From NCBI RefSeq assembly GCF_030316825.1, contig NZ_JASZYU010000003.1:372001-436000 (forward strand): DNA of 64,000 nt, written 5' to 3'. The first letter of the stretch is position 1. Each line of letters opens with the position of its first letter. Under the pieces are notes generated by a model. It had not been told where the DNA came from, did no database searches, and saw only the letters and a list, made by a program, of their open reading frames with translations. The position numbers and the translations under genes are program-made. Positions 26,300-35,500 of this stretch are shown piece after piece. The stretch is from Variovorax fucosicus (lineage in GTDB: Bacteria > Pseudomonadota > Gammaproteobacteria > Burkholderiales > Burkholderiaceae_C).

Positions 26300-28345
26300 T
26301 CAAGGCAACTGCGTGATGCGGGGGATCGCCAGCGCTGGCAGCGTCGGGTCATAGGCGGGCTTCGGCGCCTTGTAGCCGGCGTTGAGATAGGCGGTGAGTG
26401 CATCGATGTCCTGGGCGCCACCGAGCACGTTGGTGCCGCCCAATAGCACCGTGAAGCCGTCACCGCCGGTGGCCATGAAATTGTTGACGGTGACCCGGTA
26501 GGTCCTGGTCGGGTTCAGCACCACGCCGTTGGCCACGATCGTCTCCGGGGCACCTGTCGCTACGGGCGGTGTGACAGTGACGTCGGTCGGTGTCAGCACC
26601 ATGCTGACGATCTTGGAGCAAGGCGCGGCGGACGCGCTCCATGCGTACTTGACGCCGTTCGACACCTGCATGACGCGCTGCGCGGTCTGGCCCCGGCACC
26701 CGGTGAACTGCTGCTCCAGCACGTCCTTGAGCTGCTGCGCGGTCAGCGTCAAGGTCACCAGGCTGTTGCCAAAGGGCTGCACCGTGAAGGCGTTGCCGTA
26801 GGTGACGTTGTAGGGATAGCTGGCCCCAGCGACCGCGAAGCCAGGATTTCTCACGCCGCCGGCGTTCATGAACGCCATCACGGCGCCGCCAAGCGCCGCC
26901 GGCTGAGTGGCTTGCAACTGGGCGTCGGCGATCAGGCTGCCGGCCGGCATCTCGCCAGCGCCATTTGCTGCATTGGGCAGCGGCGCGGTGATGGTGCCGA
27001 TCACCTGGTTGGCGAGCGGCGACACCAGTGCGTTGTACCCGTCGACCACGTTCTTCACGCTGGGGTCGGTGACGATCGCCTGGTTGATCGCCACGTCCGT
27101 GCGATCCACCAGCCGGTTCGTCGCTGAAACGGCGATCACCTCGTGCGAGCGCGGATGCAGCGTCAGATCGATGTCGGTCAAGACGCGGCCGAAAGCGCTC
27201 GCGCTCGTGACCGGAATCAGCCGACCCTGCCTGTTCGGCAATCCGGTCGGGCGCGGCGTGCTCACAGTCGCGCCGTTGACGCTCTTCACGTCGACAGTGT
27301 TCGACGAACAGTTGTACGCGGCATGCGTGTGCCCGCTGATCACCAGGTCGACGCCGTTTCCGAGGCCCTTGACGATCTTCGCGATCTCGGAGTCGGTGCC
27401 GTCGGCGTTCTTCAGGTCGCCATCGCAGCCGTTGATGTCGCCGACGTTGGGGCTGGTCTGAAACCCGCCCTGGTGCACCAGCACGACGATCGCTTGCACG
27501 CCCTGTGCACGCAGGTGCGGCACCAGGGCGTTGACTGTCTGCGCCTCGTCGCGGAACTCGAGGCCGGCTACGCCGGTCGGCGTGACGATGCTCGGCGTGC
27601 CCTTCAGGGTCATGCCGATGAAGGCGACCTTCGCACCATGGAAAGTCTTGATGCCGTAGGGCGGGAAGAGGGTGCGACCCGTGGCCGTCTCGACGACGTT
27701 GGCGGACAACCACTTGAACTTCGCGCCGTCGAAGGTGCCCGGTGCATTCGAACCCAGGCCTTTGCAGCTGTTGGGATCCGGCACGCCATCGGTGAGCTTG
27801 CAGCCCCCATTCTGCAGGCGCTTGAGCTCCGCAGAACCCTTGTCGAACTCGTGGTTGCCGACAGCGTTGAAGTCGACGCCGATCTTGTTGAGCGTTTCGA
27901 TCGCAGGCTCGTCGAAGAACAAGGCCGAGATCAGCGGCGACGCACCGATGAAATCGCCTGCGCCGACCACCGCATTCATCACGTTCTGCGATTTCAATCG
28001 GGCCACGTAGGCCGCAAGGTATTCGGCGCCGCCCACGGCGGGCCGCTGCGCAGCCGGAACCAGGGTGTTGACGCCGAAGGTGCCGGGCGATTGCAGGTTG
28101 CCGTGGTAGTCGTTGAAACCGATGATCTTGATCTTGATCGGTTCGCGCCCACGGCCGTGGCGGTCGTCATCGCGGTCCCGGTCCCGTCCACGGGCATCGT
28201 CGCGATCCCTGTCGCGATGGTCGTCGTTGGCTGCGACGAACTGCCGCAGCCCGGCCGGGCCGGGCTGGGCATGCGCCGGAAGAGCGCCGACGCAGACAGC
28301 AGCGGCGGTCAATGCACAGGCGAGCGTGAAGCGGTTCGTCGGCAT
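26300..28345 (-). CDS. Bifunctional metallophosphatase/5'-nucleotidase (UshA-like), exported
   Basis: An exported nucleotidase of about 681 residues. After the signal peptide (cleavage near PAHAQP) comes an unusual ~28-residue stretch of almost only Arg and Asp/His, before the catalytic domain. Metal-site motifs are all present: IIGFNDYHGNLQ, GAGDFIGASP, VGNHEFDKG, VLVHQGG and ISGHTHAAYNC. The C-terminal substrate domain has LTAQQLKDVLEQQF and NNFMATGGDGFTVL. Enzymes of this type remove phosphate from extracellular nucleotides or split sugar nucleotides in the periplasm. The ATG at 28345 starts the signal peptide; one at 28363 is possible. The TPR/protease-like gene follows closely. Confidence 0.92.
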   Translation of the reverse strand: MPTNRFTLACALTAAAVCVGALPAHAQPGPAGLRQFVAANDDHRDRDRDDARGRDRDRDDDRHGRGREPIKIKIIGFNDYHGNLQSPGTFGVNTLVPAAQRPAVGGAEYLAAYVARLKSQNVMNAVVGAGDFIGASPLISALFFDEPAIETLNKIGVDFNAVGNHEFDKGSAELKRLQNGGCKLTDGVPDPNSCKGLGSNAPGTFDGAKFKWLSANVVETATGRTLFPPYGIKTFHGAKVAFIGMTLKGTPSIVTPTGVAGLEFRDEAQTVNALVPHLRAQGVQAIVVLVHQGGFQTSPNVGDINGCDGDLKNADGTDSEIAKIVKGLGNGVDLVISGHTHAAYNCSSNTVDVKSVNGATVSTPRPTGLPNRQGRLIPVTSASAFGRVLTDIDLTLHPRSHEVIAVSATNRLVDRTDVAINQAIVTDPSVKNVVDGYNALVSPLANQVIGTITAPLPNAANGAGEMPAGSLIADAQLQATQPAALGGAVMAFMNAGGVRNPGFAVAGASYPYNVTYGNAFTVQPFGNSLVTLTLTAQQLKDVLEQQFTGCRGQTAQRVMQVSNGVKYAWSASAAPCSKIVSMVLTPTDVTVTPPVATGAPETIVANGVVLNPTRTYRVTVNNFMATGGDGFTVLLGGTNVLGGAQDIDALTAYLNAGYKAPKPAYDPTLPALAIPRITQLP

Positions 28346-28467
28346 GGCGGACTCCTGGTTCATCCATCGGCTTCGAAGGGCAGGGCGCGGGGCCCGCGCT
28401 CGCGCTGACTATCGCCATCGTGGGTGACCGTGTCGTGACGCCTGGAGCCTGTCCACGTCCTTAGGAC

Positions 28468-29442
28468 TTACTCCATCGGGATTCCCGCCTCCTTGACGAC
28501 CTTGCCCCACTTGGCGAGGTCGGACTTGATCAGCGCGGCGTAGTCCTGCGGCGTGCCGCCCTGGATTTCGATGCCGACAGCCTCCAGCTTGGCGCGCACG
28601 TCGGGCAGCTTCAATGCTGCGTTGATCTCGGCATTGAGCTTTGCGACGATCGCCTTGGGCGTGCCGGCAGGTGCCAGAAACCCGCCGTTCGTGTTGGCGT
28701 CATAGCCTTTGAGACCCTGTTCGTCGGCGGTCGGCACATCCGGCAGCAGCGTTGTTCGCTTGCGCGTCGACACCGCAACGGCTCGTACGTTGCCGGCTTT
28801 CACCTGCGACTGGATGGCGCTGATCGTGTCGATGTACAGCGCGGTGCGCCCGGCCAGCAGATCCGGCTGGGCGGCGGAAGAGCCCTTGTAGGGGACCAGC
28901 AGCACCTGCGCTCCGCTTGCCATGCGGAACATCTCGGCCGCCATTTCCTGCGCACTGCCGCGGCCGGAGGTGGCGACCTTGGCTTGATCCGGATTGGCCT
29001 TCATCCAGGCCACCAGCTCGGGCAAGGTCTTGGCGGGGATCTTGGGGTAGATCGCGAACACCAATGGAACCTCGTGGGTGTAGACGATGGGCTCGAAGCT
29101 CTTTTCCGGATCCCAGCCCAGGTTCTTGAACAGGAACTTGTTGGTGTTGTGGCTGCCTCCCACGATGCCGATCGTGTAGCCATCGGGCGGCGATTTGGCG
29201 AGAACATCCGTGCCGAGGTTGTTCGATGCGCCAGGCCGGTTGTCAACGACCACCGGCTGGCCCATCGACAACGCCAGCTTGTCCCCGACGACGCGGGCAA
29301 TGGTGTCGATGGCGCCGCCGGGAGGGGCGGGCACGATGATCTTGATCGCGTGGGTCGGGTAGGCCTGCGCAGATGCCAGGGACGGCACCATGGCCAAGGA
29401 TGCCGAGACGGCAAGGATCTTGAACAGGGATGTGGGTTGCAT
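28468..29442 (-). CDS. Bug-family solute-binding protein (TctC-like)
   Basis: A 324-residue periplasmic receptor. Signal peptide ends LASAQA; the family pattern YPTHAIKIIVPAPPGGAIDT and the later VVDNRPGASNNLGTDVLAK are diagnostic for Bug/TctC receptors, which bind carboxylates in a deep flytrap cleft. No TctA/TctB membrane genes are nearby, which is usual for Bug proteins in Burkholderiales. The ATG at 29442 follows GAGGAGACTTCC. It lies 29 bp after the FAH-family gene in an operon with a 2-hydroxyacid dehydrogenase, so its ligand is probably a hydroxy- or oxo-acid. Confidence 0.92.
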   Translation of the reverse strand: MQPTSLFKILAVSASLAMVPSLASAQAYPTHAIKIIVPAPPGGAIDTIARVVGDKLALSMGQPVVVDNRPGASNNLGTDVLAKSPPDGYTIGIVGGSHNTNKFLFKNLGWDPEKSFEPIVYTHEVPLVFAIYPKIPAKTLPELVAWMKANPDQAKVATSGRGSAQEMAAEMFRMASGAQVLLVPYKGSSAAQPDLLAGRTALYIDTISAIQSQVKAGNVRAVAVSTRKRTTLLPDVPTADEQGLKGYDANTNGGFLAPAGTPKAIVAKLNAEINAALKLPDVRAKLEAVGIEIQGGTPQDYAALIKSDLAKWGKVVKEAGIPME

Positions 29443-29471
29443 GGAAGTCTCCTCTTGTGGGTGGTAAATCG

Positions 29472-30179
29472 TCATGAAGCGCTGCCGACGGTCATCGAGA
29501 ACTGCCCGATGCCCGCGACGCCCCCGCTGACGACATCGCCGGGCTGCAGCGGGCCGACGCCCGCGGGTGTCCCGGTGTAGATGAGATCGCCTGGCGCGAG
29601 CGTCACGGATCTGGACAGCATGGCCACCAGTTCGGGTACAGGCCACGAAAGGTCGCGAACGTCGGCACGCTGCCGTTCAATGCCGTTGACCGTCAGCCAC
29701 ACCGCCCCTTGGCTTGGATGGCCGAACACCGCAGCCGGCAACAAGGGAGTGCAGGGCGCCGATTGGTCGAAGGCTTTGGCAGCCTCCCAAGGACCACCGG
29801 CCTGCTTGGCTTGTTGCTGCAGGTCACGCCGCGTGAGATCGAGCCCCGCGGCGTAGCCCCAGATGTGGTGCGATTGCGCCCGCGCCGGGGCGATGTCGCG
29901 CCCGCCACGACCGATGGCCACCACCAGTTCGATCTCGTGACAGAAGTCGCCGGTGCCGGGGGGATAGGGCAGCACGCCGCGCGCCGGAACCACCGCGTTG
30001 GCAGGCTTCATGAACCAGGCCGGCATTTCCACAGGTGTCGCTTCGTCCTGGCTCCACCTGTAGTTGCGGCCGATGCAGTACACGCGGCCCACGGGGAAAA
30101 CCGCCGTGCTGCCGGCCACTGGCAAGGTGGTCGGCGCGAGCGCCGGGAACACGAATTCCGTCATGGTCGCGCTTGACAT
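29472..30179 (-). CDS. Fumarylacetoacetate hydrolase-family enzyme
   Basis: A 235-residue FAH-fold protein. The metal site is visible as CHEIELVVAIGRGG plus the Asp of GYAAGLDLTRRDLQ; the substrate-lid segment VYCIGRNYRWSQDEATPVE and the end region GDLIYTGTPAGVGPLQPGDV are typical. Relatives hydrolyse fumarylpyruvate or acylpyruvates, or decarboxylate oxaloacetate. It lies 4 bp after the 2-hydroxyacid dehydrogenase stop and 29 bp before the Bug gene. The start could also be the ATG at 30164. A carbon-carbon hydrolase acting on an oxo-acid produced by its neighbour is plausible but unproven. Confidence 0.88.
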   Translation of the reverse strand: MSSATMTEFVFPALAPTTLPVAGSTAVFPVGRVYCIGRNYRWSQDEATPVEMPAWFMKPANAVVPARGVLPYPPGTGDFCHEIELVVAIGRGGRDIAPARAQSHHIWGYAAGLDLTRRDLQQQAKQAGGPWEAAKAFDQSAPCTPLLPAAVFGHPSQGAVWLTVNGIERQRADVRDLSWPVPELVAMLSRSVTLAPGDLIYTGTPAGVGPLQPGDVVSGGVAGIGQFSMTVGSAS

Positions 30180-30183
30180 GGGC

Positions 30184-31137
30184 TCAGGTGGTCAGGCTCA
30201 TCGTCGGGCGCTCGCCCGCCAGGGCCTGGGCGATGCCGGCCAACACCATCTCGCCCATGGCGGTCCGGGTCTCCCAGGTGGCACTGGCGCGGTGCGCCTG
30301 AAGGGTGACGCTGTCGGACCGGCGCAGCGTTGGCGGCACGCGCGGTTCGTCCACGAACACGTCGAGCCCCGCGCCGGCAATGCGGCCGGCGAAGAGCGCT
30401 TCCGTCAGGTCGGCCTCGTTGACCAGGCGACCACGGGCGACGTTGACCAGGAAGCCGCGCGGGCCCAGCGCTTCGAGCACTGCCGCGTCGACGATGCCTT
30501 CGGCCTGGTCGGCCGCAGCGCACAGCACGAGCGCGTCGGCGTCGCGTGCGAGGTCGACCAGGTCTGCAACGAACCGGTGAGCGATGTCGTCCATCGGGCG
30601 CAAGTCGGTGTAGCTGATCGGGCAGCCGAACGCAGCCGCCCGAACCGCGACGGCTCGGCCCACCCGTCCCATGCCGACGATGCCAACGCGCATGCCGCTG
30701 AAGCGCCGGGCGAGCGGGATCGCGCTGGGTTGAGGGTGAAGCTCCCACTGGCCGTCGCGCACGAAGCGGTCGCCGGCACACAGGTTGCGGCAAGCCGCGA
30801 TCAACAGGCCGATGGCCAGATCGGCCACGTCCTCGGTCAGCGCACCGAGGGTTGCGGTAACAGGCACGCCACGGTCGCGGCAGTACGCCAGATCGACAGC
30901 GTCGGTACCCACGCCATTGACGGCCACCACCTTCAGGCCCGGCAACTGGTCCAGTATGGCGCGCGAGATGCCGGTGTGCCCGCCGGTAATGGCGGCGTCG
31001 ATGGATGCGCCGTGTTCACGCAGCCAGGCCTCCTGGTCGGCCACCTGGAAGAACTTGTGAACGGTGTAGAGCGATGCGAGCTTCTCATTGATCTCGGGGA
31101 TCAGGATCGGATTGAGCTGGAGGATCTGGGGTTTCAT
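30184..31137 (-). CDS. D-isomer-specific 2-hydroxyacid dehydrogenase
   Basis: A 317-residue NAD(P)-dependent dehydrogenase of the glyoxylate/hydroxypyruvate reductase type. The Rossmann fold motif GIVGMGRVGRAVAVRAAAFG lies near residue 145. The catalytic Arg is in VAVNGVGTDAVDL, the Glu is near DVFVDEP, and the His is in LQAHRASATWETR. It interconverts a 2-oxoacid and a D-2-hydroxyacid. It is the first gene of a minus-strand operon (dehydrogenase, FAH, Bug) and is divergent from the HTH-citrate synthase-like gene across an AT-rich, palindrome-bearing 140-bp gap. Confidence 0.9.
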   Translation of the reverse strand: MKPQILQLNPILIPEINEKLASLYTVHKFFQVADQEAWLREHGASIDAAITGGHTGISRAILDQLPGLKVVAVNGVGTDAVDLAYCRDRGVPVTATLGALTEDVADLAIGLLIAACRNLCAGDRFVRDGQWELHPQPSAIPLARRFSGMRVGIVGMGRVGRAVAVRAAAFGCPISYTDLRPMDDIAHRFVADLVDLARDADALVLCAAADQAEGIVDAAVLEALGPRGFLVNVARGRLVNEADLTEALFAGRIAGAGLDVFVDEPRVPPTLRRSDSVTLQAHRASATWETRTAMGEMVLAGIAQALAGERPTMSLTT

Positions 31138-31216
31138 GTCGAGCGTTCAAAGAGAGGAGGCAGCGTGGCCTGCGTTCGAGCCTGCGTGTTCAGGGATGTG
31201 TGCATGTTAAAAATGG

Positions 31217-31257
31217 ATTGATATATCAGTCAATATTGACGTATAAAATCAATATAT
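31217..31257. promoter_or_regulatory. AT-rich palindromic operator region between divergent genes
   Basis: This short segment is strikingly AT-rich against the surrounding GC-rich DNA. It holds the perfect 12-bp palindrome GTCAATATTGAC (31229-31240), the palindrome GATATATC (31220-31227) and related ATTGATATAT/ATCAATATAT copies (31217-31226, 31248-31257). It lies between the 2-hydroxyacid dehydrogenase and the HTH-containing citrate synthase-like gene. It probably holds the promoters and binding sites for a regulator, perhaps the HTH protein itself. Confidence 0.55.
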
Positions 31258-31277
31258 AAAACTTTCTGCAACCGGCC

Positions 31278-32447
31278 ATGGCTTCCTGGATTTCAATGGA
31301 CGAGGCGTGCCGCCTCCTCGGGGTTCGACCCCAAACGGTGTACGCGTACGTGAGCCGCGGCAAGCTCGAAGTGATGCCCGATCCGGCCGATACGCGTCGC
31401 AGCCTCTACCGCGCCGAAGATGTGGCGGGGCTGGCCAAGCGCAAGCAGGCCGGCCGCAAGCACGAGACGCTGGCCGCCAACACGCTGTTCGGCTCGGAGC
31501 CCAGCATCCCGACTGCCCTTTGTGCCTTCTTTCGCGGGCGCCCGTACTACAGGGGGCAGGACGCCGTGAGCCTGGCCAGGTCGGCCGAACTGGAAGACGT
31601 GGCGCAACTGTTGTGGGCTGCCGAGCAGCCCGTCGACTTTTCTTCACCTGTCACATCTGCGCCGACGGCGTTGGCCAAACCCGGCCGAATCGCTGCCTTC
31701 ACTGCCCTGGCCGGCCTGGCGGCCGTCGGACATTCCACCCGCGGACGCCTGACGCGGGTGTTGCACAACGAGGCCCAGGGCCTGGTAGGTCAGTTGGCCA
31801 ATGCTTTCGGGGCCCGGCAAGGGCGCAAGCCCCTGCATTTGCGATTCGCGCAAGGATGGAAGCAATCGACCCAAGTGGCTGATTTGCTGCGAACGGCCAT
31901 GGTGCTGCTGGTGGATCATGAGCTGACGAGCTCGGCGTTTGTGGCGCGCATTGCAGCGTCCACCGGCGCCTCGCTGCCGGCATGTCTTCTGGCCGGATTG
32001 ACTACGCTGTCGGGGCCTTTGCATGGCGATGCCTCAGGTCGCGTCCAGGCGCTGTTCGGCGAAGTGGAACGAATGGGCGAAGACCATGTCGTGGCCCACT
32101 ACCTGTCGACTGGTCTACCGCTGGCGGGTTTCGGACATCACCTCTATCCCGATGGCGATCCGCGCGCGGCTGCCTTGCTGGCGCTGTTCGAGCCGCCGGA
32201 GGTGATCGCGCGTTTCATCGAAAAGGTAGAGACGCTGACCGGTCTGCAGCCCAACATCGACGTGGCCCTGGCCGCCTTGGTAGCCCACTATCGGCTACCC
32301 GCCGATGCGGCCTTCGGCCTCTTTGCAACGGCGCGCGGCGTGGGGCTCATGGCGCACAGCCTGGAACAACTCGGCGTGGGGCAGGTGATTCGTCCGCGCG
32401 GGCGCTATGTGGGTGCGATGCCCGAGGCGCAGAACACCCATCCCTAG
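31278..32447 (+). CDS. Citrate synthase-family protein with N-terminal helix-turn-helix domain
   Basis: A 389-residue fusion. Residues 4-60 are an excisionase/MerR-like DNA-binding domain (SMDEACRLLGVRPQTVYAYV, then SLYRAEDVAGLAKR). Residues ~65-385 are a small citrate synthase-type domain with catalytic His in LLVDHELTSSAFVAR, His in LAGFGHHLYPDGDPRA and Asp in PNIDVALAAL, so the usual triad is intact. Normal citrate synthases have no DNA-binding part. It may sense acyl-CoA or an oxoacid and regulate the divergent dehydrogenase/FAH/Bug operon, or be an enzyme only. Start at 31278 begins the HTH directly. It is close to the AT-rich operator region. Confidence 0.85.
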   Translation: MASWISMDEACRLLGVRPQTVYAYVSRGKLEVMPDPADTRRSLYRAEDVAGLAKRKQAGRKHETLAANTLFGSEPSIPTALCAFFRGRPYYRGQDAVSLARSAELEDVAQLLWAAEQPVDFSSPVTSAPTALAKPGRIAAFTALAGLAAVGHSTRGRLTRVLHNEAQGLVGQLANAFGARQGRKPLHLRFAQGWKQSTQVADLLRTAMVLLVDHELTSSAFVARIAASTGASLPACLLAGLTTLSGPLHGDASGRVQALFGEVERMGEDHVVAHYLSTGLPLAGFGHHLYPDGDPRAAALLALFEPPEVIARFIEKVETLTGLQPNIDVALAALVAHYRLPADAAFGLFATARGVGLMAHSLEQLGVGQVIRPRGRYVGAMPEAQNTHP

Positions 32448-32462
32448 GTCGCTGTCGATGCC

Positions 32463-32489
32463 GTGACACATGATGGCGGTTGCTATCAT
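32463..32489 (+). promoter_or_regulatory. Candidate extended -10 promoter for the diguanylate cyclase gene
   Basis: GTGACA (32463-32468) and TATCAT (32484-32489) are 15 bp apart, and the -10 is preceded by TGC, giving an extended -10 element (TGCTATCAT). It lies 45 bp before the start codon at 32534, in the only gap between the two genes. The short spacer makes the -35 doubtful. Confidence 0.4.
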
Positions 32490-32533
32490 GGAAAGATGCA
32501 GCCAGGAACAACCGTGCCAGCGAAGAAGACCAA

Positions 32534-35500
32534 ATGCGGTTCAAGCTGAGAACGAAGACAGCGCTGCTGATCACGTCGCTCGTCCTCGCCCTGGTCGGTG
32601 CGACGGGCTGGTGGCAGTACCGGAATCTGTCCAGCGAGTACGTCAACCTGATGCGCGAGCAGCAGCAGGCGCTGACCGAGAGCGCTGCGGCGGATCTCGA
32701 CTACAAGCTTGGCGTTCATCTGGCCGCTCTGACGCGTGCGGCCCGGGAGCTCGGCACGCAGGGCTTCGCGGACGCCGCGGCGCAGCAGCGTTTCCTGGCG
32801 GACAAGGATCTGCGCGCGATGTTCGACAACGCCGCGCTCGCGACGCTGGACGGCGCCATCATCGCGATCAACCCGCCTGCCACCCAGCCCCCGAACGTCG
32901 CCGACCGCGACTACTTCCGGCGCGTGCGCGACCTGGGCCAGCCCGCCATCTCGGCACCCTTGCTCACCAAGGGCTCGCACCAGCCTGCCGTTGTCATGGC
33001 CGTTCCCGTCGCGGGATCGGACGGCCGCCTCGTCGGCGTGCTGGGTGCGGCGTTGAACCTGCAGCGCGCCAACGTGCTCGGCGATCTGAGTCGCGCCACC
33101 GTCGGCCGGGGCGGCTACTACGAGATCGTCACGCGCGGCGAGTCGCCGCAGGTCGTCATGCACCCCGATGCGAACCTTTTGCTCAAGCCCGCAGCCGCAG
33201 CCGCCGTCGCCTTCACTGGCGGTACCGAGAACGACCTGGCAACGCACGCCACCGTACGCAGTGCCGACTGGGATCTGCGCCTGATCGTGCCGGCCCGCAT
33301 CGCCTACGCGCCGCTGGAGCAGGCGAGGCGAAACCTGCTGCTGCAATTGCTCTGGCTGGGCCTGGGCTGCGCGCTCCTGGTCTGGCTGGGGACCACTTGG
33401 CTCATGCGCCCCCTGGAGGCGTTGAGCAGCGCGATCCGCACTCTCCGCCATTCGCCGGGCAGCCAGGTAAAGCTCGATGTCGTCGCCAACGACGAGCGCG
33501 GCGATCTGGCACGCGAGTTCGACGCTTTGATGGCCGACCTGCGCGAGAAACGGCTCGAGATGTCGGCGGTCACCGATGCATCACCGGTGGGATTGTTCCG
33601 TTGCGACAGTGACGGTCGCATGACCTACGTGAACGACGAGTATCTGGCGATTCACGGACTCGAGCGGAAGGATGCGGGGGAGGGCTGGCTCAGCCTCGTG
33701 CGCGAGGAGATTCGGGAAAAGGTTCGCCAGGAATGGATTCGCATCGTCAATGCAGCCGACCCGATGAACGCCACGCGCCGGCTCCACCGCAGGGACGGAA
33801 CCCAGGTACTGGTGACATTGCGAAGCCGGCCTGTACTCGCCGAAGGCCGCGTCATGGGCCATGTCGGAACCGTGACCGACATCACCGAGCGCACTCAGGC
33901 CGAACGGGCCCTTCGCACGCTGACCGCCATCTTCGACATGACGACCGACTACATCGTCCAACTCGATGCGACCGGGCGGCTCATCTACATGAATCCGGCA
34001 GCGCGGCGCCGCACGGGGCTGGACATGAACGCACCGATCGAACAGCTGAAGATCACCGACTTCAATCCACCGAAAACGATGGAGAGATTCAAGTCGGAGG
34101 TGGTGCCTACCGCGGTGAGCACCGGCGTCTGGGTGGGCGAGTCGATGGTGTGGAATGCCGAGCGGCAGGAGTTCCCGGTCAGCCACATGGTGATCGCGCA
34201 CCGCGACAAGCACGGCAAGGTGGAGTATTTCTCGGGGTTGATGCGCGACATCTCGGCGGCCAAGATTGCGGAGCGTGCGCTGCGCGACAGCGAGCATCGC
34301 CTGCGCATGGTGACGGATCACCTGCCGGCGCTGATCTCCTATCTGGACCGCGACCTGCGGTTCCGGTTCGTCAACAAGGCCTACCAGGACTGGTTCGGCG
34401 TCGAGCCTGAACAGCTGCTCGGCCGGAGCCTTCATGAGTTCTACGGTGACGAGGCGTGGGCGCAGATGGAGCCGCACATGCGCGCGGCGCTGGCCGGGCG
34501 CCAGATCACGTACGAGCGCAGGCTGGTGACGCCTGGCGGGCGTCGCGATATCCAGGCGACCCTGGTTCCGGAGTACGACGAACATGGGGAGGTGATGGGC
34601 CTCTATACGCTGGACAGCGACATCACCGCGCATCACGAGGCGGAAGAGGCACTGCAGGAAAGCGAGGCCCGCCTGCGCACGGTGGCCGACGCGCTGCCGA
34701 TGCGTGTGGCCTACATCGATGCGGATGAGCGCTATCGATTCAACAATCTGGCCTATGAGCGCGGCTTTGGACTCTCCCGGGATCAGATTGAGGGGCACAC
34801 CGTCAAAGAGCTCCTGGGCGAGCCGGCCTACCAGACCGTGCAGCAACACATACTCGCCGCATTGGCCGGCGAGGCGGTCACCTTCCAGAGCGAAATCACC
34901 AAGAGCGACAGCTACTACTGCTACGAAGCCCAGTACATCCCCCAGCCAGCGGTGAACGACGAGACCATCGTCGGCTTCCATGCGGTGATCACCGACATCA
35001 CGCGCCAAAAGCTCGAGGAGAAGCGCCTGGTGAATCTGGCGCAGATCGATCCTCTCACTGGTCTGCTCAATCGCGCAGGGTTCGACGTGCGCCTGACAGA
35101 GGCGATGGAACACGGCCGCAGCACAGGCGCGTTGATGGCGTTGATGTACCTGGACATCGACGGCTTCAAGCAGATCAACGATCAGTACGGGCACCAGGCG
35201 GGCGACGAACTGCTGCGAGGCTTCGCCGGGAGGTTGTCGCAGGCGTTGCGCTCGAGCGATGTCCGCGCACGCCTGGGCGGCGATGAGTTCACGGTGATCA
35301 TGGAAGGCTTGCCCAATGCCGACGTTGCAGCTTCCGCCGCCGAGAAGTTGATCAACGCCATGCGGGTGCCGTTCGCCATCCAACAGCGGACGATCGTCAT
35401 CACCACGAGTATCGGTTTGGCGTTCTACCAAGGCGGCACAGCGACCGCTGCCGCGCTCATCAAGCGGGCCGACGAGATGCTCTATCAAGCCAAGAGATCT

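Noticed and set aside
33581..35488. 635-codon minus-strand frame within the diguanylate cyclase gene
   Set aside because: Mirror frame of the coding strand; composition is typical of antisense GC-rich DNA and the plus strand has intact PAS and GGDEF motifs.
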